Below, one piece after another: positions 1 to 9,817 of a DNA stretch of 64,000 nt (position 1 is the first letter of the stretch; every line of letters begins with the position of its first letter). The stretch covers positions 124,001 through 188,000 of the forward strand of contig NZ_JMFO01000005.1 in the NCBI RefSeq assembly GCF_000714715.1. Reading direction: 5' to 3'. The DNA comes from Candidatus Magnetobacterium casense. Lineage in GTDB: Bacteria; Nitrospirota; Thermodesulfovibrionia; Thermodesulfovibrionales; Magnetobacteriaceae. The notes under the pieces were generated by a model. The model was not told the origin of the DNA, did no database searches, and was given only the letters and a program-made list of their open reading frames with translations. Both the position numbers and the translations under genes were made by a program.

Positions 1-4
1 AAAG

Positions 5-3000
5 ATGTCTCACGATAAAAACATTATACAAAACACCCTGCAGGACATGCGCAAACACCTGCTTGACTTATCGTCCCGGAACCGATTACTCAAGTACCAG
101 CACTCCAAACGTCACGGCATCCGGTTTGTGGATAAACCAAACCTCGATGTGCTCTTTGATCAGCTCGTCAATAACAGGAAAAGTATCCCGATAAGATGCG
201 TGCCAAGACCCCAGGCCTATGAGGGACAGAGACCCGAAGTTGAGCAGTACGCCCAATCTGTCGGTATAGACACGGATTTTGACTTCAACGTCTCCTGCTG
301 CTCTGACGTAAAAACCGGTGACAACACAGAGGTCCGGGCACTGCTGTACCCCGATGAGCTTGAGGGTATTTGCAAGGGTATCAGGACAAAGGCACAGAGC
401 GCACTTGAGGAAACCGGCACCAATATGCTCTACCTCATCTTTGGCTTCCTCGAATTTTACGAAAGCGACACCAGCAACAAACCCATGAATGCCCCTCTGT
501 TGGCAGTGCCTGTCTCTCTGCAAAGGGGGAGTATCGACAACACCACCAGGTGCTATCAGTACAGCCTTGTATACTCCGGTGAAGACGTAAATGAAAACTA
601 TACGTTGCGCGAGAAACTACAGCAAGACCTGACGTTTCACCTACCAATGTATTACGAGGAGGACCTTCCCGGGGCCTATTTTAATGAGATCAGGGATGCC
701 ATCAGGGGGATGAAACGTTGGAATGTCAGGTGTCAACTGACCCTTGGATTTATCTCTTTTGCCAGGATGATAATCTGGGATGACATAGACCCGCAAAAGC
801 ATCCCGAACTCTTGGACCATGAGATAGTCAAAAATGTGTTATCAGGGTGCGGATGCTCCGGCGATTCTATGAGTCTGTTTGCCGAAGATTACGAAATAGA
901 CAAGCATCCACAATCCGACCTGCCGCTGATCTACGACGCCGACTCCTCACAACACAGCGCCATCATAGATGTCCTCTCTGGCAGAAACATGGTTATCAAC
1001 GGCCCCCCCGGCACCGGAAAGTCACAGACTATTACAAACATCATCGCAATGGCACTGAGACAAGGAAAGACTGTCCTGTTTGTATCCGAAAAGCTGGCCG
1101 CCCTGGAAGTCGTAAGTCGTCGCCTGGAGCAGGCACAACTGGGGCACTTCTGCCTTGAACTGCACAGTGCAGCCACTAATAAACAAAAGATACTCAAAGA
1201 CATCGAGGCCCGTCTCAACACAAAGTTTCAACAACCACAACAGCTACAGACAAAAATAAACACGCTCATCCAACACAAGAACACCCTCAACAGACACGCC
1301 GCACTGATGAACCGGGTTGTCGGTAACAACCTGGGACTATCGGTGCATGATGCGTTTTGGCGCCTGGAGCGTTTCAGGCGCTCCGTCGGTGACCTGTCGG
1401 ATTGCGTCGCACACATGTCCATGCCGGAGGCCACCGCATGGTCACCGGAGGAGCTTGACGGTCGCCGCCGCAGCCTTGAAAACCTGGGACGATTGTTTAA
1501 GGAGATCGGCAGGTTTGATTGGGGGCATCCGTGGTGGGGGTTTTCACCGGGGCTGCTTATCTCCGGCGATGATGCCATGATCGGTAGGGGCATCGCTGAA
1601 ACCATTGCCCTGGCTGAGAGGCTTTCGGAGCTGGTGAGGCACTATCAGGAATTCATCGGCGCCCCCCAATCGCACGACATCAAGACAATGGAAACAACCC
1701 TGACGCTCATCGATGCAATACCGCAACCACCAGGTAACTGCATCGGCTCACTTTTGCCGGGCTTCTTTCCCGAAAACGACCCCCACGGGCAAGATAGTCA
1801 CAGGGTGATGCAAGAGGTCTGCTCCGAGGTGTTGCGCGCCAGGGCGTTGCTGCAACAGGCCGATAATGACCTGCTACCGGGTGGTGACATCGATATTGAG
1901 CGAGTTCCGCAGATACTGAGCAGGGGTGAAGAAACGCTCGCCCCCGAAGCCCTGATGCAAGACCTCAATTGGCTCCGGATGCGGGTCAGTAATGCCGTCA
2001 CATGCCTCGAATCCTTCACGGGAGCCATGGCTACACCCGTTGCCTGTGATGCCCCGGCACAAAACACCGCAGAAGAAATCGACAGACTCATTGCCGCCGT
2101 TGCACCCCTGGAGGTCTCCGACATCCCAATCAAGACCCTCAACCGTGAGGCACAGGCCATCCTGAGAGAGCTGGATGCGTTGACCACCGTCTTTGCAACC
2201 ATAGAGGATATCGCCAAACGCCGAAAGTTGCCATTTGATGGCTCACAGACCGCAATAGCAAACCTTGCCAACCTAAAAGACGTACTCGTTAAACAGATAG
2301 ACAGGGAAACCTTAGACAAGGTCAGAGGCGCTTCAGAGTATGTCCTGTCAGGACTCTCCCTGTATGATATCGATGCCGCCCGGGAGCGGCTCGGTGAAAT
2401 CGTACACGAAATTAAACAGACAACCGATGAGTTTCAGGCATTATCACTACAGGCAGGTTTGAGGTTTGATGCCACACCACGGGCAATTGTCCGTATCTGC
2501 ACGTTGGCGGGGATAGCTGAAAAAGCCCCTCTTGACATACTAACCTCCGGCAAGGCCCCTTTTGGGGCGGAGAGGTTTGACAGAATACTTCAGGATGCCC
2601 GCAAGCAACAGCAAGAGATACTTGCGCTACACAGGGGGCTTGACGCACTGTTCTACCTCAAACCATTCCCTGACCCCACACAACTCAAGGATGCAATCAG
2701 GGTGTTCAGGAGGGGGGATAGTTCCTTCAACTTTCTCAGCAGACAGTGGCGACAGGCAAAGAGGTTTTTCAAAGACCTTGCAAAACATAAGGTCAGGCAC
2801 ACCGCCGAGGAATATGCCAGAGAACTGTTTCGCCTGCAGACCCTCTATGAGCGCTCTGCCGCCTTTAGCAACAACGACGAGTACAGAGAGGTCTTTGGTG
2901 GACTGTTCAAGGGGCTTGGCACCAACTTTGACGACATTGCCAGGCTACATGCCTGGTTCATTGAAGGCTATCAGGAGCTAAATAGACACCCCGAGCTGAT

Positions 3001-5884
3001 TGACAGCGTTGACCTTGCAAAGCTAACCCCCAGGACAATACGTCGGCTTGCAGCCATGAAGGGGCATTTCGACAAACTCGCTCAACGCCTCGGACAGTGC
3101 AGGCTGGAGATAAACGGTATATTCAACGAACATGCCTCCAGACTCGACACCTTGTTAAGAAATGCCGGGTGGGTAAAATATACCGAGGCGGTTCAGAAGC
3201 ACATAAAGAATCTCACTGGCATCGTCACCTTCCTCAAGGGATTTGTCAGCCCCTCCGTGTCTCCAAAGCGGGCGTTTGAACTGCTCAGTGCCAGGCTGGA
3301 ACTCCAGGATAGCGCCGGTGAACTGAGTTTGCTTGCTTGTGGCACGGATGGCATTGCCGAGGCCGGCGGACAGACGTTCAGAAAACTTCCTCCCCTGGCA
3401 GGGCAGTCCTGGGGGGTGTATCTGCGGCAGAGTTGGCGCCTTGCCGCTGATGTAGAGAAGCTGTGCAGGTATCTGTCGAGGCTTGTTGCCATAGAGGCCA
3501 CACCTGCCCAGGTCTCGGACTTCATACGTATGAAGCTGGCCCTGGAGGGTGCATTGTCAGGGCTTGTAGCCCCGGCGGACTTATCCTCAGTGACGGGGTG
3601 GGAGGAATATCTCGTGCGTACCTCGGACATTACTGGTGGGGTGATGGAACTGGTCTCCCTGCTGTATCCGATAGCCAGACCGGACAAATCTCTCAGGCAG
3701 GTCATCGATGCCATGCAGAGACGCCACGAGGCAGAGACGATACTACAGCGCATCAGGGGCAACGCCGAGGTTTGTGACCTCCTTGGCGATGCATTTAACG
3801 GGGCATCTACGGATAACGACGCCCTGGAGGCCACTCATCGCTGGGGGGTGGCCGTCACGGAGGCCCTGGACAGGCACTCAAGGCATCCCGGAGTGGGGCA
3901 ACCAAGTTTTGCACATGTGCGGGCAAGGCTGCTCTGCGCAGAGGCACCTGAAAACCTGCAGTTCTTAATGGGACATATCCCGGATGTCGTTAATACCTCC
4001 AGGGCGATTCAGGATACGCTGGCCGACAGACTCCGCAGTCATGGGACATTCACCTGGCAGATATGGCAGGAGGGTAGCAACGCACCTGATACCGCCGACG
4101 GCATCCTGAGCCGATTGCAGAGAGCCTACGAGTGCATTGACTCATTACTGCCCTGGTCAAGATACCTCGCCGAACAAGCCAGATGCACGGAGGCTGGCCT
4201 GGGGGAGTTCGTGACACTGTTGCAGGGGCATACGTTGCCGCCTGACTCTCTTGGCAACGTGTTTGAGTTTGTCGTCTGCCGTTCGGTTACCAGGGGCATC
4301 TGTAGTGCCTTGCCGGAGCTTAATAGCTTCAGCGGTGTCATGCACAATCAAACGGTGTCTGAGTTCATCAGGTGTGACAGAGAACTCATCGCCCTTAACG
4401 GAGAGGCGCTGGCCTACGAAATCGACAGACTCAAAAATGTCCCCGACGGCACCAAAGGCGACAAGATCACCGAAAAGACCGAGCTATCTCTCATTTGCCA
4501 TGAGCTTCCCAAGAAGAAACGCCACCTGCCCATCAGGCAACTTATCAGACAGGCAGGGCGTGCGATCCAGGCATTAAAGCCGTGCTTTATGATGAGTCCG
4601 CTCTCCATAGCCCAGTACATTGAGCAGGGGGCGGTGGAATTTGATCTCGTGGTAATGGATGAGGCCTCACAGCTTCGTCGCGAGGAGGCCTTGGGGGCTA
4701 TCGTGCGCGGCAAGCAGTTGGTCGTCGTCGGAGACCCCAAGCAACTGCCACCAACCAGTTTCTTCGACCGGGTGCTCGGCGACAACGACGACGATGATGA
4801 CAGTGACACCTCTGCGGTGCTGGTGGGAACGGAGAGCATCCTGGATATTTGTCAGCAATCATTTCATCCTGTGAGGTCGTTGCGCTGGCACTATCGCTCC
4901 AGGCACGAGTCGTTGATAGCGTTTTCAAACCACCATTTTTATGACGGCAGACTTGTTGTCTTTCCGGCGCCCTTTGAGCGACACGAGGCCATCGGTTTAC
5001 GCAACAACCACCTACCCGACGGGGTGTATCTCAACCGTCGAAATGAACCGGAGGCCGAACGTGTTGTCGATGCCATCATTGAGCACATGATCGGGCACAA
5101 GGAACGCTCACTGGGCGTGGTGACCCTCAACCAGCCACAGCGTGAACTTATCGATGGCCTGCTGGACAGGCGCCTGCGGGAGATGGAGGGCGGAGAGTCT
5201 CTTCGCGGCTACTGGGAGAACATCGGGGCGCCATTCTTTATCAAGAACCTTGAAAACGTCCAGGGGGATGAGCGCGATGTCATATTCATATCGACGACGT
5301 TTGGCAAGGTGCCGGGCACGAATAAGGTGGCACAGAGGTTTGGTCCAATTAGCAGCGGGGAAGGCTGGCGTCGTCTTAACGTCCTGTTCACCCGTGCGCG
5401 CTACAGGATAGAGCTGTTTACGTCGATGTATCCTGAGGACATTGTCCTTGATGCAAAGACTCCGGCAGGGGCCAGGGCACTGCGGGATTATCTGGAATAC
5501 GCCAGGAGCAGGGTGCTGTCAACTGCGGGGGTCAATGAGCGTCCACCCGACAGCGACTTTGAGATAGCCGTGGGTGAGTTGCTCAGGGCAAACGGCTATG
5601 AGATCGTCCCCCAGCTTGGCGTAGCGGGCTTCTTTATAGACATAGCGGTTCGTAATCCGGACAACCGTGGAGAGTTTCTGGCGGCAATCGAGTGCGACGG
5701 AGCCGCCTACCATAGCAGCAAGTCAGCCCGTGACCGTGACCGTATCCGTCAGGAGATACTGGAGTCCCTTGGATGGCGTGGGCGCATTTGGAGGATATGG
5801 TCAACCGATTGGTTTTATGACCGTCGCAAGGAAGCTCAACGTTTGCTGTCATTCTTAAAGGAGTGCCGGGGCAGAAAATATTGA
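5..5884 (+). CDS. DUF4011-type superfamily 1 helicase with C-terminal nuclease domain
   Basis: The protein has 1959 residues. Its N-terminus resembles DUF4011 (motif LLDLSSRNRLLKY near residue 20). Walker A GPPGTGKSQT is near residue 333. About 1200 mostly helical residues follow, then Walker B DEASQ near 1552, GDPKQLPP near 1576, NVQGDERDVIFIS near 1751 and LNVLFTRAR near 1789, as in UvrD/Upf1-like DNA/RNA helicases. The last 110 residues (about 1848-1940) contain AIECDGAAYH and a trailing RIWSTDW, typical of a Vsr/DUF559-like endonuclease fold. It is likely a nucleic-acid translocase coupled to cleavage. Proteins of this architecture are linked to anti-phage defence; that role is inferred here. 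The ATG lies four bases from the window edge, so its ribosome binding site cannot be judged. It reads intact and has no obvious operon partner in view. Confidence 0.9.
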   Translation: MSHDKNIIQNTLQDMRKHLLDLSSRNRLLKYQHSKRHGIRFVDKPNLDVLFDQLVNNRKSIPIRCVPRPQAYEGQRPEVEQYAQSVGIDTDFDFNVSCCSDVKTGDNTEVRALLYPDELEGICKGIRTKAQSALEETGTNMLYLIFGFLEFYESDTSNKPMNAPLLAVPVSLQRGSIDNTTRCYQYSLVYSGEDVNENYTLREKLQQDLTFHLPMYYEEDLPGAYFNEIRDAIRGMKRWNVRCQLTLGFISFARMIIWDDIDPQKHPELLDHEIVKNVLSGCGCSGDSMSLFAEDYEIDKHPQSDLPLIYDADSSQHSAIIDVLSGRNMVINGPPGTGKSQTITNIIAMALRQGKTVLFVSEKLAALEVVSRRLEQAQLGHFCLELHSAATNKQKILKDIEARLNTKFQQPQQLQTKINTLIQHKNTLNRHAALMNRVVGNNLGLSVHDAFWRLERFRRSVGDLSDCVAHMSMPEATAWSPEELDGRRRSLENLGRLFKEIGRFDWGHPWWGFSPGLLISGDDAMIGRGIAETIALAERLSELVRHYQEFIGAPQSHDIKTMETTLTLIDAIPQPPGNCIGSLLPGFFPENDPHGQDSHRVMQEVCSEVLRARALLQQADNDLLPGGDIDIERVPQILSRGEETLAPEALMQDLNWLRMRVSNAVTCLESFTGAMATPVACDAPAQNTAEEIDRLIAAVAPLEVSDIPIKTLNREAQAILRELDALTTVFATIEDIAKRRKLPFDGSQTAIANLANLKDVLVKQIDRETLDKVRGASEYVLSGLSLYDIDAARERLGEIVHEIKQTTDEFQALSLQAGLRFDATPRAIVRICTLAGIAEKAPLDILTSGKAPFGAERFDRILQDARKQQQEILALHRGLDALFYLKPFPDPTQLKDAIRVFRRGDSSFNFLSRQWRQAKRFFKDLAKHKVRHTAEEYARELFRLQTLYERSAAFSNNDEYREVFGGLFKGLGTNFDDIARLHAWFIEGYQELNRHPELIDSVDLAKLTPRTIRRLAAMKGHFDKLAQRLGQCRLEINGIFNEHASRLDTLLRNAGWVKYTEAVQKHIKNLTGIVTFLKGFVSPSVSPKRAFELLSARLELQDSAGELSLLACGTDGIAEAGGQTFRKLPPLAGQSWGVYLRQSWRLAADVEKLCRYLSRLVAIEATPAQVSDFIRMKLALEGALSGLVAPADLSSVTGWEEYLVRTSDITGGVMELVSLLYPIARPDKSLRQVIDAMQRRHEAETILQRIRGNAEVCDLLGDAFNGASTDNDALEATHRWGVAVTEALDRHSRHPGVGQPSFAHVRARLLCAEAPENLQFLMGHIPDVVNTSRAIQDTLADRLRSHGTFTWQIWQEGSNAPDTADGILSRLQRAYECIDSLLPWSRYLAEQARCTEAGLGEFVTLLQGHTLPPDSLGNVFEFVVCRSVTRGICSALPELNSFSGVMHNQTVSEFIRCDRELIALNGEALAYEIDRLKNVPDGTKGDKITEKTELSLICHELPKKKRHLPIRQLIRQAGRAIQALKPCFMMSPLSIAQYIEQGAVEFDLVVMDEASQLRREEALGAIVRGKQLVVVGDPKQLPPTSFFDRVLGDNDDDDDSDTSAVLVGTESILDICQQSFHPVRSLRWHYRSRHESLIAFSNHHFYDGRLVVFPAPFERHEAIGLRNNHLPDGVYLNRRNEPEAERVVDAIIEHMIGHKERSLGVVTLNQPQRELIDGLLDRRLREMEGGESLRGYWENIGAPFFIKNLENVQGDERDVIFISTTFGKVPGTNKVAQRFGPISSGEGWRRLNVLFTRARYRIELFTSMYPEDIVLDAKTPAGARALRDYLEYARSRVLSTAGVNERPPDSDFEIAVGELLRANGYEIVPQLGVAGFFIDIAVRNPDNRGEFLAAIECDGAAYHSSKSARDRDRIRQEILESLGWRGRIWRIWSTDWFYDRRKEAQRLLSFLKECRGRKY

Positions 5885-5974
5885 CGCTACTGCACTTTAA
5901 GGCAAGAATGAAAGGGGCGGCTTCGCTTCGATATCGATACCTTACATTTGCGGAGTCGGTTATCAACGCTGCAT

Positions 5975-7054
5975 TTATTTAAGTATCCCCTCCAGGGAGT
6001 CTTCGTTTTCCTGCATCCACAGGGCTATCTCCTGTACAATGTCCGTGGCGTAGCGTTGGGGACGCCACCCGGTGACGGCTGTGACCTTTGAGTGGTCGGT
6101 TAGATATATCGGGATGTCTGCCACCCTGTCCTGCATTACGCTGTCTATCTCTACGATGTTGCCAGTAAATCGCTGACACGAAGACGTCAGTTCCCTCAGT
6201 GAAAGGCTTATTTCCCTGCCACCGCCCACGTTGTATGTCTGACCAACGTGTAGGTCTATGTTGCGTATCTGCATATCAATGAGGTCGCAGAGGTCATCGA
6301 CGTGCAGGATGTCCCTGACCTGCTTGCCCTGCCCACCAAACCCAAAATATGCCAACCGCTGTCGCCAAAAATGCCTGGCCACCCAGTGGACAACGATTCC
6401 CTGGTCTACCTTGCCAAACTGCCAGGGGCCGGTCAATACACCGCAGCGGTTTACAACACCTTTGATGCCGTACATATCGATGTACTCATGCAGGAGCAGT
6501 TCTGATGCCAACTTGGTTGCCCCATAGAGTGAACGCACCCCCTCCAGCGGGAAAAGCTCGTTAAGCCCCCTGCGCGATACACCGGGGACGGTTTGTTCGT
6601 CGGAGAGTTCAAACCGGGTCTCTGTATGTTCTATATTCAACCGGTTGATAGTCTTAATGGGGTAGACCCTGCTGGTTGAAAGAAAGATAAAGATCACCGG
6701 GTGAGGCATCCTGCGGGCAAGTTCGAGGCAGTTGATTGTGCCAACGAGGTTGGTGCCGATAACGTACTCAGGCGATGAATTATATCCGGCAAGAACGGAA
6801 GGTTCTGCCGAACACTCCAGTATCAAATCAACGTCGCCAACGCTGTTGAGGTCCTCCTGGTTTCTGATATCGCCGTGGACAAACTCCACACCCCAAGACC
6901 TCAGTCGGGTGACATTGAGTTCGCTACCCCTGCGTTTGAGATTATCCAGGCAAGTGATCTTAAGCTGCGGGTAGCGCCTCCTGAAATTTATAGCAAGCGA
7001 ACTGCCCACAAAACCACACCCTCCGGTGAGCAGCATCCCGTTCATCGTCATCAC
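5975..7054 (-). CDS. NAD-dependent epimerase/dehydratase (extended SDR, CDP-paratose 2-epimerase-like)
   Basis: The 359-residue protein is an extended short-chain dehydrogenase/reductase. The nucleotide-binding motif GGCGFVGS is near the N-terminus, the acidic CLDNLKRRGSE segment matches the second beta strand, and the catalytic YGATK (YxxxK) lies in the middle. The overall sequence resembles CDP-paratose/CDP-tyvelose 2-epimerases, which isomerise nucleotide sugars for O-antigen or exopolysaccharide; the exact sugar cannot be read. The GTG start overlaps the stop of the export gene by four bases (GTGA), so the two are translationally coupled. This fits a small polysaccharide unit. Confidence 0.88.
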   Translation of the reverse strand: MMTMNGMLLTGGCGFVGSSLAINFRRRYPQLKITCLDNLKRRGSELNVTRLRSWGVEFVHGDIRNQEDLNSVGDVDLILECSAEPSVLAGYNSSPEYVIGTNLVGTINCLELARRMPHPVIFIFLSTSRVYPIKTINRLNIEHTETRFELSDEQTVPGVSRRGLNELFPLEGVRSLYGATKLASELLLHEYIDMYGIKGVVNRCGVLTGPWQFGKVDQGIVVHWVARHFWRQRLAYFGFGGQGKQVRDILHVDDLCDLIDMQIRNIDLHVGQTYNVGGGREISLSLRELTSSCQRFTGNIVEIDSVMQDRVADIPIYLTDHSKVTAVTGWRPQRYATDIVQEIALWMQENEDSLEGILK

Positions 7055-7881
7055 TTCGACGGGATAGCAATGGGGGAAGTGTTACCGGACTTGCCACGCA
7101 GGGCATCACCCACCTGTGGGGTCAGGATTATACCACTTTCTATGCCAATGATGAACCCCAGGATGCTCGATATGTTGGAGAGAAACCTGGTCGTATCTGC
7201 CAAACCCGATGATGGCACATAGAGTATGTCACCGTTTCTCAGACGGACGTTATCGGCATATACCCCCGTAAGGACGTTGGCAAAGTTGAGGGTATATATC
7301 TTGCCCCTGCGCAGAAGCACAACACCCGATTCTCTGGCATCATGCGTAATGCCACCGGAAAGGGCAATTGCCTTTATAAGGGTCAGGTCGTCCTCTATGG
7401 GAACCACCCCGGGACGGGCAACCTCGCCTAAGACGTATATCTTGTGGCTATTGAACTTCTGTGCATTTATGACCACATCGGGCTTTACGATGTACTGAGC
7501 GAGCATCTCTTTCATCTTCGCTTCAAGCTCCTTTGTGCTGAGTCCCTTTGCATACACCTGCCCAACCAGTGGGAAGGAAAATCCGCCATCCGGCCTAAGC
7601 GTGATTGAGTTCATTGACAGGTCAGTGTGTCTGTAGACGTTTATGGCGATGATGTCACCGGGGCCAAGCCTTGATATCTCCTCATTGTTGTCGTCCTGTT
7701 GACTATTGCTTGTCAACTCTGCCAGTTGCCCCTGCGGTGCCACATCTGATTGCACTGAGGCACAGCCAAAGACAAAGAGCAGGAGTATAGCCGTCAGCCT
7801 GTTTACGCTGTCCCTGGAAAAACAGACATGCAATACGTCGCTTATATTACGCAGCCATCGTCCTGAAAAAACCTTCGCCAC
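7051..7881 (-). CDS. Polysaccharide export outer-membrane lipoprotein (Wza family)
   Basis: A hydrophobic stretch ends in the lipobox-like LFVFGC around residue 40, suggesting a lipoprotein. A Poly_export domain follows (LGPGDIIAINVYRHTDLS), then SLBB-like segments (KIYVLGEVARPGVVP) and a second one starting GGITHDARESGVVLLRRG. Such proteins form the outer-membrane channel for capsule or exopolysaccharide. The annotated GTG gives an unusually long cytoplasmic leader of about 28 residues, so the true start may be a downstream TTG near LHVCFS. It is the first gene of a two-gene unit with the epimerase. No chain-length regulator (Wzc) is adjacent, so the rest of the pathway must lie elsewhere. 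Confidence 0.9.
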   Translation of the reverse strand: MAKVFSGRWLRNISDVLHVCFSRDSVNRLTAILLLFVFGCASVQSDVAPQGQLAELTSNSQQDDNNEEISRLGPGDIIAINVYRHTDLSMNSITLRPDGGFSFPLVGQVYAKGLSTKELEAKMKEMLAQYIVKPDVVINAQKFNSHKIYVLGEVARPGVVPIEDDLTLIKAIALSGGITHDARESGVVLLRRGKIYTLNFANVLTGVYADNVRLRNGDILYVPSSGLADTTRFLSNISSILGFIIGIESGIILTPQVGDALRGKSGNTSPIAIPSK

Positions 7882-8011
7882 CCGTCACTTTCTCCATATG
7901 TCCTTGTAACGCCATTGATTATTGTACACTATCTCAAGGGGGTTAGTAAAGCTATCGGCGATTACGGGACTTTATTTCATATCGAGCGTTTCTATTGCGT
8001 GCAATACAAAA

Positions 8012-8110
8012 AAAAAGGGGCGGTTTGTGGCAGGGGTGCCTCACCCCCTCCGCCCCCCTTCAGAACCCCCCGCAAGGGGAGGGGCGAGGCGCCCCGGCCG
8101 AAAAGAAGTC
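8012..8110. repeat. C/G-rich low-complexity intergenic segment with hairpin potential
   Basis: The spacer between the export gene and the CPBP gene has A-runs followed by GGGGCGG, then blocks of CCCCC and a CCCCGC...GGGGAGGGGC stem. Similar G-run/C-run patches flank genes near 31090-31130, 33985-34020 and 49030-49065. It lies between two genes on the minus strand and could act as a terminator for the CPBP side or be a degenerate dispersed repeat. No gene is visible here. Confidence 0.5.
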
Positions 8111-8164
8111 CCCTTGACCCCATAAAAATACCACGTGTTTTATTCTTTAATTCAACTGAAATTG

Positions 8165-8721
8165 CTATATTATGGAAGTAAAGGCGAGGTTGGCAACGAG
8201 GTGAAACAGCGTTGATGGCAGTATGTCAGACGTTTTGAGGTATAGCCAGCCCATCATAAGTGAGGGGAAAAAGGTCAGAAGCTGTGTAATGTCGCCGGTG
8301 ACAAGAAATCTCCCACTGTGGCACAGGGCAAACATGGCGCTAACGATAACAACCGATGAGGTACCGTTGCCCAGTGACTCCTGGAGGTAGCCCCTGAAAA
8401 ACAGTTCTTCCGGCAGGGCATTGAGCATAAGCAGCGTCAGTATATACACCGGAGGAGGAGACACAAACGTCCCCTTCATCACGAAAACCTTGATCAGCAC
8501 AAAGGGCAGCACAAAAAAGACACACCCCAGCACGCCCAGAAAAATGTCAGCGGCATTGGGAAACACTGGCAGACGTTTAAGGTAGTACACAGGGATAAGA
8601 TAGAGCACCACCACAATAGCCAGGAAAAAAAACGCATGGCATAGACCTGCTGAATGAGACAGAGAGCCAGTACCACAACAAACCAGGACAGGGCAATATG
8701 CCTGTTGAGATAATTACTCAC
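8165..8721 (-). pseudogene. CPBP family intramembrane metalloprotease, frameshifted
   Basis: The downstream part (8165-8614 frame) has the CPBP/Abi signature PEELFFRGYLQ (EExxxR) and later membrane segments. The N-terminal membrane helix (residues HIALSWFVVVLALCLIQ) lies in a different frame reaching back to a GTG at 8721. The frames meet at a run of eight T on the coding strand (8625-8632). One extra T would give a continuous protein of about 185 residues. The GTG start overlaps the end of the M28 peptidase gene by eight bases. CPBP proteins are membrane proteases related to CAAX prenyl endopeptidases. The break could be a real mutation, phase variation at the homopolymer, or a sequencing error. 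Confidence 0.72.
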
Positions 8722-9622
8722 CCCCTGCCACCGCACCAATTGCACACACCAGCCCTGATACCACCTCGGCCATACTGCCATAGCACAGGGTATCGGGGGT
8801 ATCGCTACGTCTGTGGTAGTTGGGATTCCTGTAAAAGGCCGTATCGGTTATCATGACGGCATCATAACCGCACTTCCAGAACGACTTGTGGTCGGAGAAG
8901 GTTATCCCGGGAATCCACCGGGGCGCTGTAATGGACTCAACCGCCAGCTCAGACCCCTTACGGAAGGCATGTTTGATCCGCGAGACAAACCTCCTTGCCT
9001 TCGTATCACCAACTACGACAATGAAGTTTCCTTCACGAGGGTAGAACCACTTAAAAAATGGCAGCGGAAACCTCTGGCTGTCAGCCTTGTCACTGAAATA
9101 GCCTATCATCTCCAGACAGATCATCAGCTCAACATTCTCGTTTCGTTCCCTGAGGCTCCTTGCATAGACATAACTGGCCATCTGGTCGCTGATAAACGCA
9201 GGAAACTCCTCAAATGCAAAGGCAACAAAACGAACCGTTTTGCTAAATCCGGACGTTGCAACCACCCTGGCGACCTCTAACAGACCGGCAATTCCACTTG
9301 CGTTGTCATCGGCACCAGGGGTACTGTAGACCGTGTCATAGTGAGCACCGATAATGACTACGGTCTCCGGAGACTCTTTTCCCCGGAGTTCAGCGATTAT
9401 GTTTCTGTAGACGTTTCCCCTGTATTTGTACGTCTGGTAGGAGACGCTATAGCCATAGTCAGAGAGCCTTTGAGAGATGTACCGGACTGTTGCTTCCAGG
9501 GCAAACATGTTTCGATATGACCTTGAGCCTATCTCCCGGGCCAGAAAGTAAACAATTTCCTTAACATTGCCGGCGATCTCTCCTTTGCTGTATATCATTA
9601 TGAGTATTCTATGTAAACCCAC
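8714..9622 (-). CDS. M28 family zinc metallopeptidase (aminopeptidase-like)
   Basis: The 302-residue protein carries the M28 metal-binding set in order: GAHYDTV (His), ADDNASG (bridging Asp), FEEF (general base and ligand Glu), CLEMIGYF (acidic ligand) and SDHKSF (second His). These di-zinc enzymes remove N-terminal residues or cleave short peptides. No signal peptide is seen, so a cytoplasmic location is likely. The GTG at 9622 gives the full length; an ATG eight codons later (MIYSKGE) is an equally good start. The frameshifted CPBP membrane protease gene begins inside its stop region, suggesting co-translation. Confidence 0.9.
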   Translation of the reverse strand: MGLHRILIMIYSKGEIAGNVKEIVYFLAREIGSRSYRNMFALEATVRYISQRLSDYGYSVSYQTYKYRGNVYRNIIAELRGKESPETVVIIGAHYDTVYSTPGADDNASGIAGLLEVARVVATSGFSKTVRFVAFAFEEFPAFISDQMASYVYARSLRERNENVELMICLEMIGYFSDKADSQRFPLPFFKWFYPREGNFIVVVGDTKARRFVSRIKHAFRKGSELAVESITAPRWIPGITFSDHKSFWKCGYDAVMITDTAFYRNPNYHRRSDTPDTLCYGSMAEVVSGLVCAIGAVAGGE

Positions 9623-9817
9623 AAGGATTCGTCAACATCAGAATAACAAACGCAATAGTTCAGCTATAACAAAACGTTCCCTTTCCCGTGCCTTTTTTTT
9701 AAACATCTTACAAACTTCCTTGAAATACTTGTTGCTTACTATTGTTGTGATTTAGACCGGTAAAACCGGCTATAGCGATTGTATCATTGGGGCAGGCATG
9801 GTTGTCAAGGGGTGGGG

